Assembly (NCBI GenBank): GCA_021799275.1
Contig: JAJZAT010000006.1
Span: 1-64,000, forward strand
DNA length: 64,000 bases
Source: Bacillota bacterium
GTDB lineage: Bacteria > Bacillota > Sulfobacillia > JAJZYS01 > JAJYTV01
Direction of reading: 5' to 3'
This document shows, piece by piece, positions 47,874 through 57,179 of this stretch. The notes under the pieces are model-generated. The model was not told where the DNA came from. It did not search any database and saw only the letters and a list, made by a program, of their open reading frames with translations. Position numbers and translations under genes: made by a program. Each line of letters starts with the position of its first letter. Positions within the stretch are counted from its first letter, which is position 1.

Positions 47874-49073
47874 GTGTTTCACGGCATCGTCGGTCGAGGG
47901 GGGAGGCCCGTGCCGCGGCACGGCCTGAGGCTGCGCGTACCGTCGCCGGGCCTGTTCCGCCCAGGGCTCGGCGTTCTTGCCCTTGTCATCGTCCTCGGCG
48001 CCAGCGGCGTGCACGTCCTCCTGCGCGCCGCTGCGCCGTCGGTTCGCTGGCACGTCAGCACGGCCAGGGACACTTTGCGCATCTGGCTGCGCCCTGGTGC
48101 AAGCCCTCTTGCGGGCTACGTGACGCGGGAGACCACATGGACCGCCTTCGGCGAGACGGAGCCGGCCACGGCCGCCTTGACCCTAGACCTGCGGCCCGGC
48201 GAGATCGTCTCGACGCGGGTGACGGTGGCGGGGCCGGACCCCGAGACGAAACGTATCCTGGCCGTCGCGCCGGTGCCACCCAAGATCGCCGGGGAGGAGG
48301 AGACCGCGGGTTCGCTCGTCCTGCGATCCTCCGAACCGCTCATCGCCGTCCGCGGCCTGCCGCCCGGAAGCTGGCAACCTGCCGCGCCGGGCGTCGTGAC
48401 ACTGACGCGCGGCGTCGCCGCGCAATCCTACCGGATCGTGGCGGTCGGGGCATGGGGCGGCCGGAGCGTCTGGCGCGTCACCGTGCCCGCGCTACCGGAG
48501 GCGCCGGTCGTCTGGTTCGGTCCCAGCCGAGACGGGCAGGTCTACCTGACCATCGACGACGGGTGGTATCCTAGCCGCTATCTCCTGCAGCTCATGCGGC
48601 GGCGGCATGTGCCGGTCACGGCGTTCCTGATCGCGAGAGCGGCGGAGGGGAACCCCGGCTACTGGCGCGATTTCGTTGCGGCCGGCGGGGTGATCGAGGA
48701 TCACACGGTAGACCACGCGGATCTCGCGCAGCTGTCCTTCGCGGACGCTGCGGCCGAGTGGCGGGGCCCGATCGCGGATTATCCCGCCTGGTTCGGCGTG
48801 CCCGCCCCCACCATGGGCCGGCCTCCGTACGGGCGGGTGAGCGCCGCGGTGCGCGCGGCCGCGGCCGCCGCCGGGCTCAAGGAACTCGTGATGTGGAGCG
48901 CCGAATGGCTGCCGGGCAAAGGCATCGAAACCTGGAACGGCGGCCCGCTGCAGGCCGGCGACATCATCCTGCTGCACTGGGTGCCCGGCGTCGGCCACGA
49001 GCTTGCGCGCCTTTTGAAGACGCTGGGCAAGGACGGTTTGCACCCCGCGCCGCTCAGCCTCGGCACCGGGTAG
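47874..49073 (+). CDS. Membrane-anchored polysaccharide deacetylase-family protein
   Basis: QVYLTIDDGWYPS, VIEDHTVDHADL, GRPPYGR; start uncertain. Confidence 0.85.
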   Translation: MFHGIVGRGGRPVPRHGLRLRVPSPGLFRPGLGVLALVIVLGASGVHVLLRAAAPSVRWHVSTARDTLRIWLRPGASPLAGYVTRETTWTAFGETEPATAALTLDLRPGEIVSTRVTVAGPDPETKRILAVAPVPPKIAGEEETAGSLVLRSSEPLIAVRGLPPGSWQPAAPGVVTLTRGVAAQSYRIVAVGAWGGRSVWRVTVPALPEAPVVWFGPSRDGQVYLTIDDGWYPSRYLLQLMRRRHVPVTAFLIARAAEGNPGYWRDFVAAGGVIEDHTVDHADLAQLSFADAAAEWRGPIADYPAWFGVPAPTMGRPPYGRVSAAVRAAAAAAGLKELVMWSAEWLPGKGIETWNGGPLQAGDIILLHWVPGVGHELARLLKTLGKDGLHPAPLSLGTG

Positions 49074-49082
49074 CAAGGAAAA

Positions 49083-49107
49083 AGGGCGCGCCCGCCGGGC
49101 GCGCCCT
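49083..49107. terminator. Bidirectional terminator
   Basis: AGGGCGCGCCC-gcc-GGGCGCGCCCT. Confidence 0.75.
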
Positions 49108-49120
49108 GAGATGCCGGACC

Positions 49121-49561
49121 TTATTCCGCGAGTTCCTCGACCGCCGCGGCCTCGACCGCGATCTGCGGCGTGACGTCGACGTTGGCCGGCGTGATCGCCT
49201 GCAAGAGCTTCGACTTGAGTTCCGAGTACTCGGACAGGCGCGTCTCGATCGCGCGGTCCAGGTCGCGACGCCGACGACCCAGGTCGTCAAGCTCGCGGGC
49301 GAGCGCCGCCAGACGCTGCGTCAGCACCATCATGTCGCGGCCCCGTCCCATGGCGCGGATCTTGCGCTGCCGCGGGCGGCGCGGGTTTTGACGCGCAAGT
49401 TCACGGCCGATTGTCAGGGCAAGGCCACGGGCCGAGCGATTGAGTTCCACAGCAAGCTCTTGGGCCAGATCACGGATCTGGGCGCCTTCGCGCACCTTCG
49501 CCGTCATCTTGCGGATCTCGGCGATCTCGTCGTCTGTATACGGGCCAGTGCGGACGGACAC
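49121..49561 (-). CDS. Putative Myb/HTH-like DNA-binding protein with coiled-coil region
   Basis: GTG start after GAAGGAGG; YTDDEIAEIRKMTAKVREGAQIRDLAQELAVELNRSARGLALTIGREL. Confidence 0.6.
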   Translation of the reverse strand: MSVRTGPYTDDEIAEIRKMTAKVREGAQIRDLAQELAVELNRSARGLALTIGRELARQNPRRPRQRKIRAMGRGRDMMVLTQRLAALARELDDLGRRRRDLDRAIETRLSEYSELKSKLLQAITPANVDVTPQIAVEAAAVEELAE

Positions 49562-49840
49562 GTTGTAGCCTCCTTCAGGTTTACACAGCACAGTATGCGC
49601 TAGCGATACGATACTCCATACATTTCGTTGTGTCCATTGTCTTGTCTGGCGTCTTCAGCGCATTAGTAAGTGAGAAATGCAGCGGGAGCAGATCGTTAGG
49701 ACACAGAACATGGCGATTTTTGTCGCCATGGCATTACGGAATGTCTATAAAAGAACACCAGTCGTCAGAAGGTTCCTATGTTGTGCGAGGCGGAGCGAGC
49801 AGGGAGGAAGGGAGACAAAAGCTGTCGAACGCGCAGAATC

Positions 49841-51568
49841 ATGGTCAACCCCTTCCGGCGGCTTGGTACGGCCGCGCTGCTCGTGCTTGCCCTGGCCCTC
49901 GTGCCCACCTTGTCAGGGATAGCGTCCGCCCAGACGGCGCCCGACATTCGCGTCGGGCTCTATGTGGGATCGGCTGCGCGCCCCGCGGTGACGCTTGCGC
50001 CGGCCGGTCCGAGCCAGAATGTCGTCTATGCCGTCGGACAGGCCCAAACGGAACTGCCTGGTCAGAGCTATGTGCGGATGCTGGGCTATCGCGACCTCGT
50101 CAGCCAGACGACCGACCTCACGACGGGCCAATCCGCGGTGGCGGCTCTGGCGGCCGCGGGCCATCCCGCCTATCTCGAACTGACGCCGCCGGGCGTCTAC
50201 GACGTATTCTCAGGTCCGTACGCGACGTCGGCCGCCGCCCAGGCGGCCACCACGACCGAAACGGCGGTTTACGGCCCCTACGGCGTGCTCATTCCGGACC
50301 AGACGACGCTCGCGGCGGCGCAGATGCTGTCGGCACCCTACTGGCAGGGTGGGACGCCGGCCTATCCGATCCTGACCGCGCAGGGGTGGGGGGTGCTGGT
50401 CGGGCAGTACGCGAGCGCCGCGGCGGCGCAGCCGGAGCTTGCGATGGTGCAGGCGCAGTACCCCACGGCGGCTCTATACCAACCGAGCGGCACGGAGCTG
50501 ATGGTGCAGGTGCCGAGCGGCGCGACGTCCTTCCTTGCCGCCTCGCAGAGCGGATTCACCGCATCGGGCGACGGCGGCGTTCTCTCGGTGCAGGGCACGG
50601 CCTACAGGGGCAGCCTGTCCTTCGCCCTCGCGGGGACGCGCCTGCAGGTGATCAACACGCTGCCGCTCGAGCAGTATCTGTACGGCGTCGTGCCGTCCGA
50701 GATGCCGGCAAGCTGGTCCCAGGCGGCCCTGGAGGCGCAGGCGGTGGCGTCGCGCAGCTATGCGCTCTTCGCCATGGAGCACGTCGCGGCGGGAAGCCTC
50801 TTCGACGTCTACGGCTCCACCTTGAGCCAGGCCTATGGCGGCTACTCCGCCGAGCAGCCCAGCTCGAGCGCGGCGGTGGACGCGACGGCCAACATCGTCA
50901 TGACCTACCAGGGGCAGGTCATCGACGCGGTGTTCTCCGCGGACTCCGGCGGGGCGACCGAGAACTCGGAGAACGTGTGGTCCGCGGTGGTGCCGTATTT
51001 GAGAGGCGTCGACGAGTTGCCAGGCTACAAGCCGACGACGTGGACCATCACCCTGACGGCGACCCAGATCGCGAACCTCGTCTTGAACTGGAGCGGCACG
51101 GCCATCGGCGCGCTTGAGCAGATGGTGCTGCAGGGTACGTCCCAGACCTTCTCAGGCAGGCCGCTCTCGGTGCTGTTCGAGGGATCGCAGGGACAGTACA
51201 CCGTGTACAAGGACAGCATCCGGGGTCTTTTGCGCCTGCCGTCGACCCTCTTCACCGTCACGACCAACGCTTCGGTGACCGTGGAGGGCGCCGACGGACA
51301 GACGACGCTGCCGAGTCTCGCCGGGAGCGTGGCGGAAGGGGCGTCGGGGGTAGCGCAGATGCCAGCCCAGCTGTCGGCCGAGGGGGCAGACGGCCAGCAG
51401 GCGACCTACCCGCTCGCCGCCTCGACCTACGTCCTGCACGGGCGCGGCAACGGGCACGGGGTCGGGATGAGCCAGGACGGCGCCCAGTACATGGCCGAGC
51501 AGGGCATGACCTATCAGCAGATCTTGAGCCACTATTACACGGGGGTTTCCTTCACCCCGGACAACTGA
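49841..51568 (+). CDS. SpoIID/LytB domain protein with SPOR-like repeats
   Basis: PLEQYLYGVVPSEMPASWSQAALEAQAVASRSYAL, DSGGATENSENVW, GRGNGHGVGMSQDGAQYMAEQGMTYQQILSHYYTG. Confidence 0.93.
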   Translation: MVNPFRRLGTAALLVLALALVPTLSGIASAQTAPDIRVGLYVGSAARPAVTLAPAGPSQNVVYAVGQAQTELPGQSYVRMLGYRDLVSQTTDLTTGQSAVAALAAAGHPAYLELTPPGVYDVFSGPYATSAAAQAATTTETAVYGPYGVLIPDQTTLAAAQMLSAPYWQGGTPAYPILTAQGWGVLVGQYASAAAAQPELAMVQAQYPTAALYQPSGTELMVQVPSGATSFLAASQSGFTASGDGGVLSVQGTAYRGSLSFALAGTRLQVINTLPLEQYLYGVVPSEMPASWSQAALEAQAVASRSYALFAMEHVAAGSLFDVYGSTLSQAYGGYSAEQPSSSAAVDATANIVMTYQGQVIDAVFSADSGGATENSENVWSAVVPYLRGVDELPGYKPTTWTITLTATQIANLVLNWSGTAIGALEQMVLQGTSQTFSGRPLSVLFEGSQGQYTVYKDSIRGLLRLPSTLFTVTTNASVTVEGADGQTTLPSLAGSVAEGASGVAQMPAQLSAEGADGQQATYPLAASTYVLHGRGNGHGVGMSQDGAQYMAEQGMTYQQILSHYYTGVSFTPDN

Positions 51569-53037
51569 TCGTCGACGGACCCGCGGACGCCTGTCAGGAC
51601 ACGGCTGAGCCAGGTGTCCACCGTGTTGCGCTGCACGGCATCCCGCAGCGATTGCATGCGCTCCCTGCGCTCCTCGGGTGAGGCGAAGATGGCCCTGGCC
51701 ATGCTCTCGGCGATGCGTTCGGAACTCAGGGGAGAGAGCGGGAATGCCGAGCGCAGCTCGTGGTAGGCGCCGGCCGTTTCGCTCAGGCAGAGGCTGCCGT
51801 CCCCGTCGACACGGGCGGCCACGTATTCCTTGGCGACGAGGTTGAGACCGTCGTAGAGCGACGAGACGACCGCCACGTCGGCGAGCCGGTAGAGGACGAC
51901 GAGGCGCTCGAGGCGCAGGTTGTGCTCGATGAGGCGCACGGGCTGCCAACCCGGCTCGCCGAACCGGCGGTTGATCGATGCCGCCTTGCGGCGCACCGAT
52001 AGGGCAAGTCTGCGGTAGTCCGAGATCTCGGTGCGCGTCGGCACCGCGATCTGCAGGAAATGCGCCTTGCCCCGCAAGGAGGGATAGCGCGACAGCAGGC
52101 GGGAGAAGCCTTCCAAGCGCTCGGGAATGCCCTTGGTGTAATCCAGGCGGTCGACGCCGAGCAGCAGCACGCTGTCCTCGCCCAGCTTCCAGCGGCGCCT
52201 GAGGTCCACGAGCAGATGCTCCGCGTATTCGGTCCGCGCGAGCTCCTCCACCTTCTCCACGTCGATCGAGATCGGCACCGACGCCACGTGCGTGCGGTGA
52301 CCCTGGTAGAGCAGCGTGACGCCGTGCGCGGTGCGCTGGCTGCGCACGCCGAGCTCGCGCCGGGCGGCGGCAGCGAAGGCGTCGACCGACTCCTCCGTCT
52401 GGAAGCCGATCCAGTCGGCCTCGAGCAGGCCCTGGAGCAGCATTTTGCGCTCCGGTACGAGGCGGAGCACGACGGTGGGCGGCCACGGGATGTGCCAGAA
52501 GAACGCGATCGGGCCGCTCACGCCGAACTGCCTGAGATAGCCGGGCACGAGCGCCAGCTGGTAGTCGTGGACCCAGATGAGATCGTTCGGTCGCGCCTCG
52601 CTCGCGATGCGCGCCGCGAACTGGCGATTGACCTGCCGGTAGGCGACCCAGTCGCTCGAGCGGAAGTGCGCGCGCTCCACGAGATTGTGGCAGAGCGGCC
52701 AGAGCCCAGAGTTCGCGTAGCCCACGTAGTAGCCGCGATAGACCTCCTCCGGCACGCCGAGCACCGAGACGTTGTAGGTGGGATCCTCGGGGGGCACCTT
52801 GAGTTCCTGCGGCTCTCCCGGCTCCGCCGCGACCCACAGGCCGCCGGTCTGGCGCAGCAGCGGGTCGAGCGCCGCGGTGACCCCACCGGCCGGCCGCTCC
52901 CAACGCTCCTCGCCGCGCACGCCGAACGTCAGGCGAAACGGCGAGCGGTTCGCCGCGACGATGAGGCGCGCGCCCGGGAAGAGCTCACCGAGGAGCGTCC
53001 GTCCGCGCGATCCGGCAGGCGGCGTGTCGATGGTCAA
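51535..53037 (-). CDS. otsA: Alpha,alpha-trehalose-phosphate synthase (GT20)
   Basis: RPAGGVTAALDP, WVHDYQLALVPGYLRQF, GVDRLDYTKGIPERLEGF, SLYDGLNLVAKEYVAA; TTG start. Confidence 0.93.
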   Translation of the reverse strand: MTIDTPPAGSRGRTLLGELFPGARLIVAANRSPFRLTFGVRGEERWERPAGGVTAALDPLLRQTGGLWVAAEPGEPQELKVPPEDPTYNVSVLGVPEEVYRGYYVGYANSGLWPLCHNLVERAHFRSSDWVAYRQVNRQFAARIASEARPNDLIWVHDYQLALVPGYLRQFGVSGPIAFFWHIPWPPTVVLRLVPERKMLLQGLLEADWIGFQTEESVDAFAAAARRELGVRSQRTAHGVTLLYQGHRTHVASVPISIDVEKVEELARTEYAEHLLVDLRRRWKLGEDSVLLLGVDRLDYTKGIPERLEGFSRLLSRYPSLRGKAHFLQIAVPTRTEISDYRRLALSVRRKAASINRRFGEPGWQPVRLIEHNLRLERLVVLYRLADVAVVSSLYDGLNLVAKEYVAARVDGDGSLCLSETAGAYHELRSAFPLSPLSSERIAESMARAIFASPEERRERMQSLRDAVQRNTVDTWLSRVLTGVRGSVDDQLSGVKETPV

Positions 53038-53071
53038 GGTTCTCCCTCCTTGGCTCGGAAAAGTGCACAAA

Positions 53072-53093
53072 CCGCCCCGGTGACCCGAGGCGG
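53072..53093 (-). terminator. Intrinsic terminator, riboswitch expression platform
   Basis: Minus strand CCGCCTCGG-gtca-CCGGGGCGG followed by TTTGTGCACTTTT, between aptamer and otsA. Confidence 0.75.
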
Positions 53094-53131
53094 CTCCATG
53101 TTGCGAGACGCGATAGCCCGGGTGCACCCGT

Positions 53132-53266
53132 AGCACTTCGGTGGCTTGCGAGGTTAGCTGACGGGCTGGAGTCGAAGTGCGACTCTGCGCCAAAAGGCGC
53201 TTCGCCCCGATTTGGTGGGTCCCCCGCTCTCCCCCGGAAAGGGGAGATTCAGCAATGAAGAGTGAC
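53132..53266 (-). ncRNA. c-di-AMP riboswitch (ydaO/yuaA motif)
   Basis: Minus strand GCTGAATCTCCCC...CCGGGGGAGAGCGGGGGACCCACCAAATCGGGGCGAA...AGTCGCACTTCGACTCCAGCCCGTCAGCTAACCTCGCAAGCC. Confidence 0.88.
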
Positions 53267-53306
53267 TCCCGACTGGATCTATGCTAGCAGAGCCAAGCCA
53301 TGGCGG

Positions 53307-55124
53307 TCAAAGCGGTTGCTGGCTGGGCTGGGACGCTGCGGTGGCCGTATCGTCGCGGCCGTCCTCTGGTTCCGCGGCACCCGGCCCCTCGCGGGCCAGT
53401 TCGGAGACAGCCGCGACGAAACCGGCGTGCGGGAAGAGCTGCGGGAAGTTGCCGCGCTGCTCGCCGAGTTCCGGGTCGACGTGCTCGCCCCAGAGACCGA
53501 GCGGCGTCGCCACCTGCTCGAGCTGCTCGAGCGTCCTCAGAGCATCCGCCATCCGGCCCGAGCGCAGGTAGGCCCGCGCGAGCCAGGTGCTGCCGAGCGT
53601 GAAGGGATGGCGTGCGGGGCCCATGGCGTCGCGCCGATACCGATAGACGAGACCGTCCTGCACGAGGTCCGTCTCGATCCGCCGCAGGGTGCCCTGCCAC
53701 GCAGAGACGCCCGCTGTGACGAAGCCGTAGAGCGGCAGGCAGAGCAGCGCCGCGTCGACCTCGGTCATGCCGACGCCCTGCGTGAAGCTCCCTAGATCCG
53801 GCCGGTAGCATTCGCGCATCACGAAGCGGCGGACACTCTGAGCCTCCTCGCGCCAGGCGCGCGCCTTCTGGTCCCGTCCGAGGGACGAGGCGAGGCTCGC
53901 CGCCGAGGAGAGCGCGACCCAGCAGAGCACGAGCGAGTGCGTGTAGTGGCGAGGCTCGTCGCGGAACTCCCAGAGACTCGCATCGGGGTCCTGCCAGTGC
54001 TGGGCCGTCCAGTCGGCCATGCGCTGGATCGCCCACCAGTAGCCGCGCGGCAGGTTCCAGTCGCCCGTCTCCTGCACGTAGCGCCAGAGCGCCCAGAGCA
54101 GATCGCCTTCGATGTCGAGCTGGAGCTGGGCCGAGGCGGCGTTGCCGACGCGGACCGGCAGGCTCTGCCGGTGGCCCGAGAGCCAGCCGAGTTCCCGCTC
54201 GCCCAGGCTGAAGTTGCCGTCCCCGCGCAGGAACGGGCTGACGAACGGTTTGCCGGTCATCTGCACGGCACTCAGGAGGAACTCGATCAGCCGTCGGGCG
54301 GCAAGAACGTCCCCACAAAGGAGAAAGGCCTCCGCCGCGTAGGCGGAGTCCCGCACCCAGGCGAAGCGGTAATCCCAGTTCCGCCCGCCGCCGATCTGCT
54401 CGGGCAGGCTTGTGGTGGGCGCGGCCAGGACCGCCCCGGTGGTGCGCACGGTGAGGGCACGCATGGTCAGGACCGAACGCTCGAAGTGCTGCTGCAGCTC
54501 CGGCACGCCCTCCGGCATCGGCGCCTGTCGCCAGAAGCGCAAGGCGTCTTCGAGGTGTTCGGCGGGGTCGCCTTCGGGGGACGTGAACTCGTCCTGCTCC
54601 TTGGCGAAGTCCGGCGTGTAGAGGAGCGCCACCTCGTGCTCGCCTGGCGGCAGGAGCCACTGCTCACGGCCGATGCGCCGGGGTCTCGGGCCGTGCAGGG
54701 CAAGGAGCAGGGCGTCCCCTCCGTGCGGATTGCGCCAGAGGAGGCCGTCCGGCACCTGCCGCAGGGCACCGAGCGACTGGCCGTAGCCGAAGCGGGGCTG
54801 GCATTCGAGCACGAGCGGAACTTCGCTGCGTACGAAGCGGCGCAACTCCATCCGACCAATGACGAGGTAGTCGTCGATCGTCGCGACGCCCGACGGGGTG
54901 CGCAGCCGGGTCTCGAGCACGACGCTGCCGGAGAGGTAGGCCTGGTCGGCGCGGAAGTGGGACTCCGGCCTCAGGGACATGAAGCCTCCGGACAGAGGGT
55001 CCAGGATCCTGCAGAACACCGCGTCGCTGTCGAAGTCGGGAAAGGCGAGCCAGTCGATCGAGGCGTCGGGGGCGACAAGTGCCGCGGTCTGACCGTTCGA
55101 GAGCAGGCCGTAGAACTGTTTCAC
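53307..55124 (-). CDS. Glycoside hydrolase family 15 protein (glucoamylase/trehalase-like)
   Basis: YGLLSNGQTAALVAPDASIDWLAFPDFDSDAVFCRILD, GGGRNWDYRFAWVRDSAYAAEAFL; GTG start. Confidence 0.92.
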   Translation of the reverse strand: MKQFYGLLSNGQTAALVAPDASIDWLAFPDFDSDAVFCRILDPLSGGFMSLRPESHFRADQAYLSGSVVLETRLRTPSGVATIDDYLVIGRMELRRFVRSEVPLVLECQPRFGYGQSLGALRQVPDGLLWRNPHGGDALLLALHGPRPRRIGREQWLLPPGEHEVALLYTPDFAKEQDEFTSPEGDPAEHLEDALRFWRQAPMPEGVPELQQHFERSVLTMRALTVRTTGAVLAAPTTSLPEQIGGGRNWDYRFAWVRDSAYAAEAFLLCGDVLAARRLIEFLLSAVQMTGKPFVSPFLRGDGNFSLGERELGWLSGHRQSLPVRVGNAASAQLQLDIEGDLLWALWRYVQETGDWNLPRGYWWAIQRMADWTAQHWQDPDASLWEFRDEPRHYTHSLVLCWVALSSAASLASSLGRDQKARAWREEAQSVRRFVMRECYRPDLGSFTQGVGMTEVDAALLCLPLYGFVTAGVSAWQGTLRRIETDLVQDGLVYRYRRDAMGPARHPFTLGSTWLARAYLRSGRMADALRTLEQLEQVATPLGLWGEHVDPELGEQRGNFPQLFPHAGFVAAVSELAREGPGAAEPEDGRDDTATAASQPSQQPL

Positions 55125-55168
55125 TCTGCTCCCCCTCTGACGGCTTGCACGCCTTATTCTATCCGCCG

Positions 55169-56539
55169 CTAGCCGCCATGCGGCACCGCCCCGCGCCCGA
55201 CGCCCCGCGGCATCCACTTGTCCTTGTCGAGGTTCAGCCGGTGCTGCGTGCCGCCACGCCGGTGCACCGCGTCGAAGTCCTGGGGTGCGATCGCGAGCTC
55301 CTCGCCGGCCAGGAGGCCCGCGACGCCCCTCTGGCCCGGCTCGGGCCAGACCCATTCCTCAGGCACGGCCATGTCCGGGCCCTGGTAGTCTTCGGGTTCG
55401 GTGTAGGTGCCGATGTAACCCTCGAAGTTGCGCAGAACGACGCGATTCGAGCCCTGCGCCAGGAGGTAGTTCGGTCCGACCGGCACCTTGCCGCCGCCCC
55501 CGGGCAGGTCGACCACGTAGGTCGGGACGGCGTAGCCGGACATGTGGCCGCGCAGCGACTCCATGATCTCGATGCCCTTCGCGACCGTGGTGCGGAAGTG
55601 GCCGGCCCCGTGCACCTCGTCGCACTGGTAGACGTAGTAGGGCCGCACCCGGCAGCGGGTGAGCTCGCGCATCAGCTTGTGCATGATGACGGGATGGTCG
55701 TTGATGCCGCGCAGCAGCACGGACTGCGAGCCGAGCGGGATGCCGGCGCGGCTCAGGTGATCCAGCGCGTCCTCGACCTCGGGGGTGATCTCCTTCGGGT
55801 GGTTGACGTGGATGTTCATCCAGAGCGGGTGGTACTTGCCCAGCATCTCCGCCAGTTCCTTTGTGATCCTCTGCGGCAGGAAGATCGGAACGCGCGAGCC
55901 GATGCGGATGATTTCGATGTGGGGAATCTCCCGGAGCGACGAGAGCACGTGCTCGAGCACCTTCGGGCTGAGGACGAGAGGGTCGCCGCCGCTAAGCAGC
56001 ACGTCACGCACCTGCGGCGTGCGGCGGAGGTAGTCGAGCTGAGCCTCGAACTCCTGGGGACTGAAGTTCGCGTGGGGATCGCCCACGATGCGCGAGCGCG
56101 TGCAGTAGCGGCAATAGCTCGCACACTGGGTCGTGATCAGCATCAGGACCCGGTCGGGGTAGCGGTGCACGAGCCCGGGCACCGGGCTGTGCAGATCCTC
56201 CGCGAGCGAGTCGCGCATCTCGGCCGTGAACGGGACGAGTTCCCGGCCGGTCGGGACCACCTGGCGGCGGATCGGGCAGGTGGGATCGTCCGGGTCGATC
56301 AGCGAGGCGAAGTATGGGGTGATGTCGAGGCGGAGGATGCCGCTGGCGCGAATGCCCTCCTCCTCTTCCGGGGTGAGGCGGATGATCTCCGCGAGCTCTC
56401 CGATGCTGTTGAGACGATGCGTAAGCTGCCAGCGCCAGTCCTGCCATTCCTCGTCCGGGACGTTCGCGAACGCGGGTGCCCGTGTGCCCCGGGGCAGCTG
56501 CAACTGACTGCGTGTCGTGGCCCGTTCATGCTGGACCAA
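55169..56539 (-). CDS. kamA: Lysine 2,3-aminomutase family radical SAM protein
   Basis: TTQCASYCRYCTRSRIVG (CxxxCxxC), DVLLSGGDPLVLS, PYYVYQCDEVHGAGHFRT. Confidence 0.95.
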   Translation of the reverse strand: MVQHERATTRSQLQLPRGTRAPAFANVPDEEWQDWRWQLTHRLNSIGELAEIIRLTPEEEEGIRASGILRLDITPYFASLIDPDDPTCPIRRQVVPTGRELVPFTAEMRDSLAEDLHSPVPGLVHRYPDRVLMLITTQCASYCRYCTRSRIVGDPHANFSPQEFEAQLDYLRRTPQVRDVLLSGGDPLVLSPKVLEHVLSSLREIPHIEIIRIGSRVPIFLPQRITKELAEMLGKYHPLWMNIHVNHPKEITPEVEDALDHLSRAGIPLGSQSVLLRGINDHPVIMHKLMRELTRCRVRPYYVYQCDEVHGAGHFRTTVAKGIEIMESLRGHMSGYAVPTYVVDLPGGGGKVPVGPNYLLAQGSNRVVLRNFEGYIGTYTEPEDYQGPDMAVPEEWVWPEPGQRGVAGLLAGEELAIAPQDFDAVHRRGGTQHRLNLDKDKWMPRGVGRGAVPHGG

Positions 56540-56587
56540 GCCTGTGTGCCCCCTTGACGCTCGCCCGGTTGGCCGATGCGTGCACCC

Positions 56588-56620
56588 ATTATAGCCCTTG
56601 CACTATGACGAACATAGTGC
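56588..56620 (-). promoter_or_regulatory. kamA promoter (-10 TATAAT) with palindromic operator candidate
   Basis: TATAAT on minus strand (56593-56588) and GCACTATG-acgaa-CATAGTGC (56600-56620). Confidence 0.6.
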
Positions 56621-56637
56621 GTGCGACCGCAAACGAC

Positions 56638-56663
56638 GAAGGCGCCCGCGGCGGGCGCCTTCG
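56638..56663 (-). terminator. Terminator after small ORF
   Basis: GAAGGCGCCCGC...GCGGGCGCCTTC. Confidence 0.7.
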
Positions 56664-56685
56664 TCTCTCGGGAATGATGGCGGGA

Positions 56686-56877
56686 TCAGAGGTTCGGCGT
56701 GTAGAGCCGCGCCAACTGGTCGTCGATGGCGATCACGCGCCGCATGATGTGATTGCGCTGCTTGTACGGCTTCTTGGCGGCGCGCTCCAGCAGGACTTCC
56801 TTCTCCCGCTGCAGCGTCTTGATCATTTCGACGGCGTCAGGAGGATACGGCAAGGTCCTCGCGTCGGACATCTGCAT
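56686..56877 (-). CDS. Small conserved-looking hypothetical protein (63 aa)
   Basis: MQMSDARTLPYPPDAVEMIKTLQREKEVLLERAAKKPYKQRNHIMRRVIAIDDQLARLYTPNL; followed by a terminator. Confidence 0.6.
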   Translation of the reverse strand: MQMSDARTLPYPPDAVEMIKTLQREKEVLLERAAKKPYKQRNHIMRRVIAIDDQLARLYTPNL

Positions 56878-57179
56878 CGCTCCTTCCGTTCTCCTGCATG
56901 AGCATAGACGAGGGGATGGGCGCCTGCAAGCGTCAGTCTGCCCACCGTCCAGCCTGTGCGCCCCGGCCGTGGACTGCCTGAGAACTGCTGGTACGACCTA
57001 TCGATCTTTTATGGAAGACACTCGGCGAAGGAGGCGGACGGGGACCCGGGCCGAGCGTCCCCTGGCCGGGATCGAGAAGACTTGCGGCGCCGCTGGGCAT
57101 GCTCTTAGTGGAAGCCGGCTGCGCCAGGGGCGGCTTCTCGCGTTTGCGCGTGCGAAAGGGGAACCTTGGAAGGGACGCG

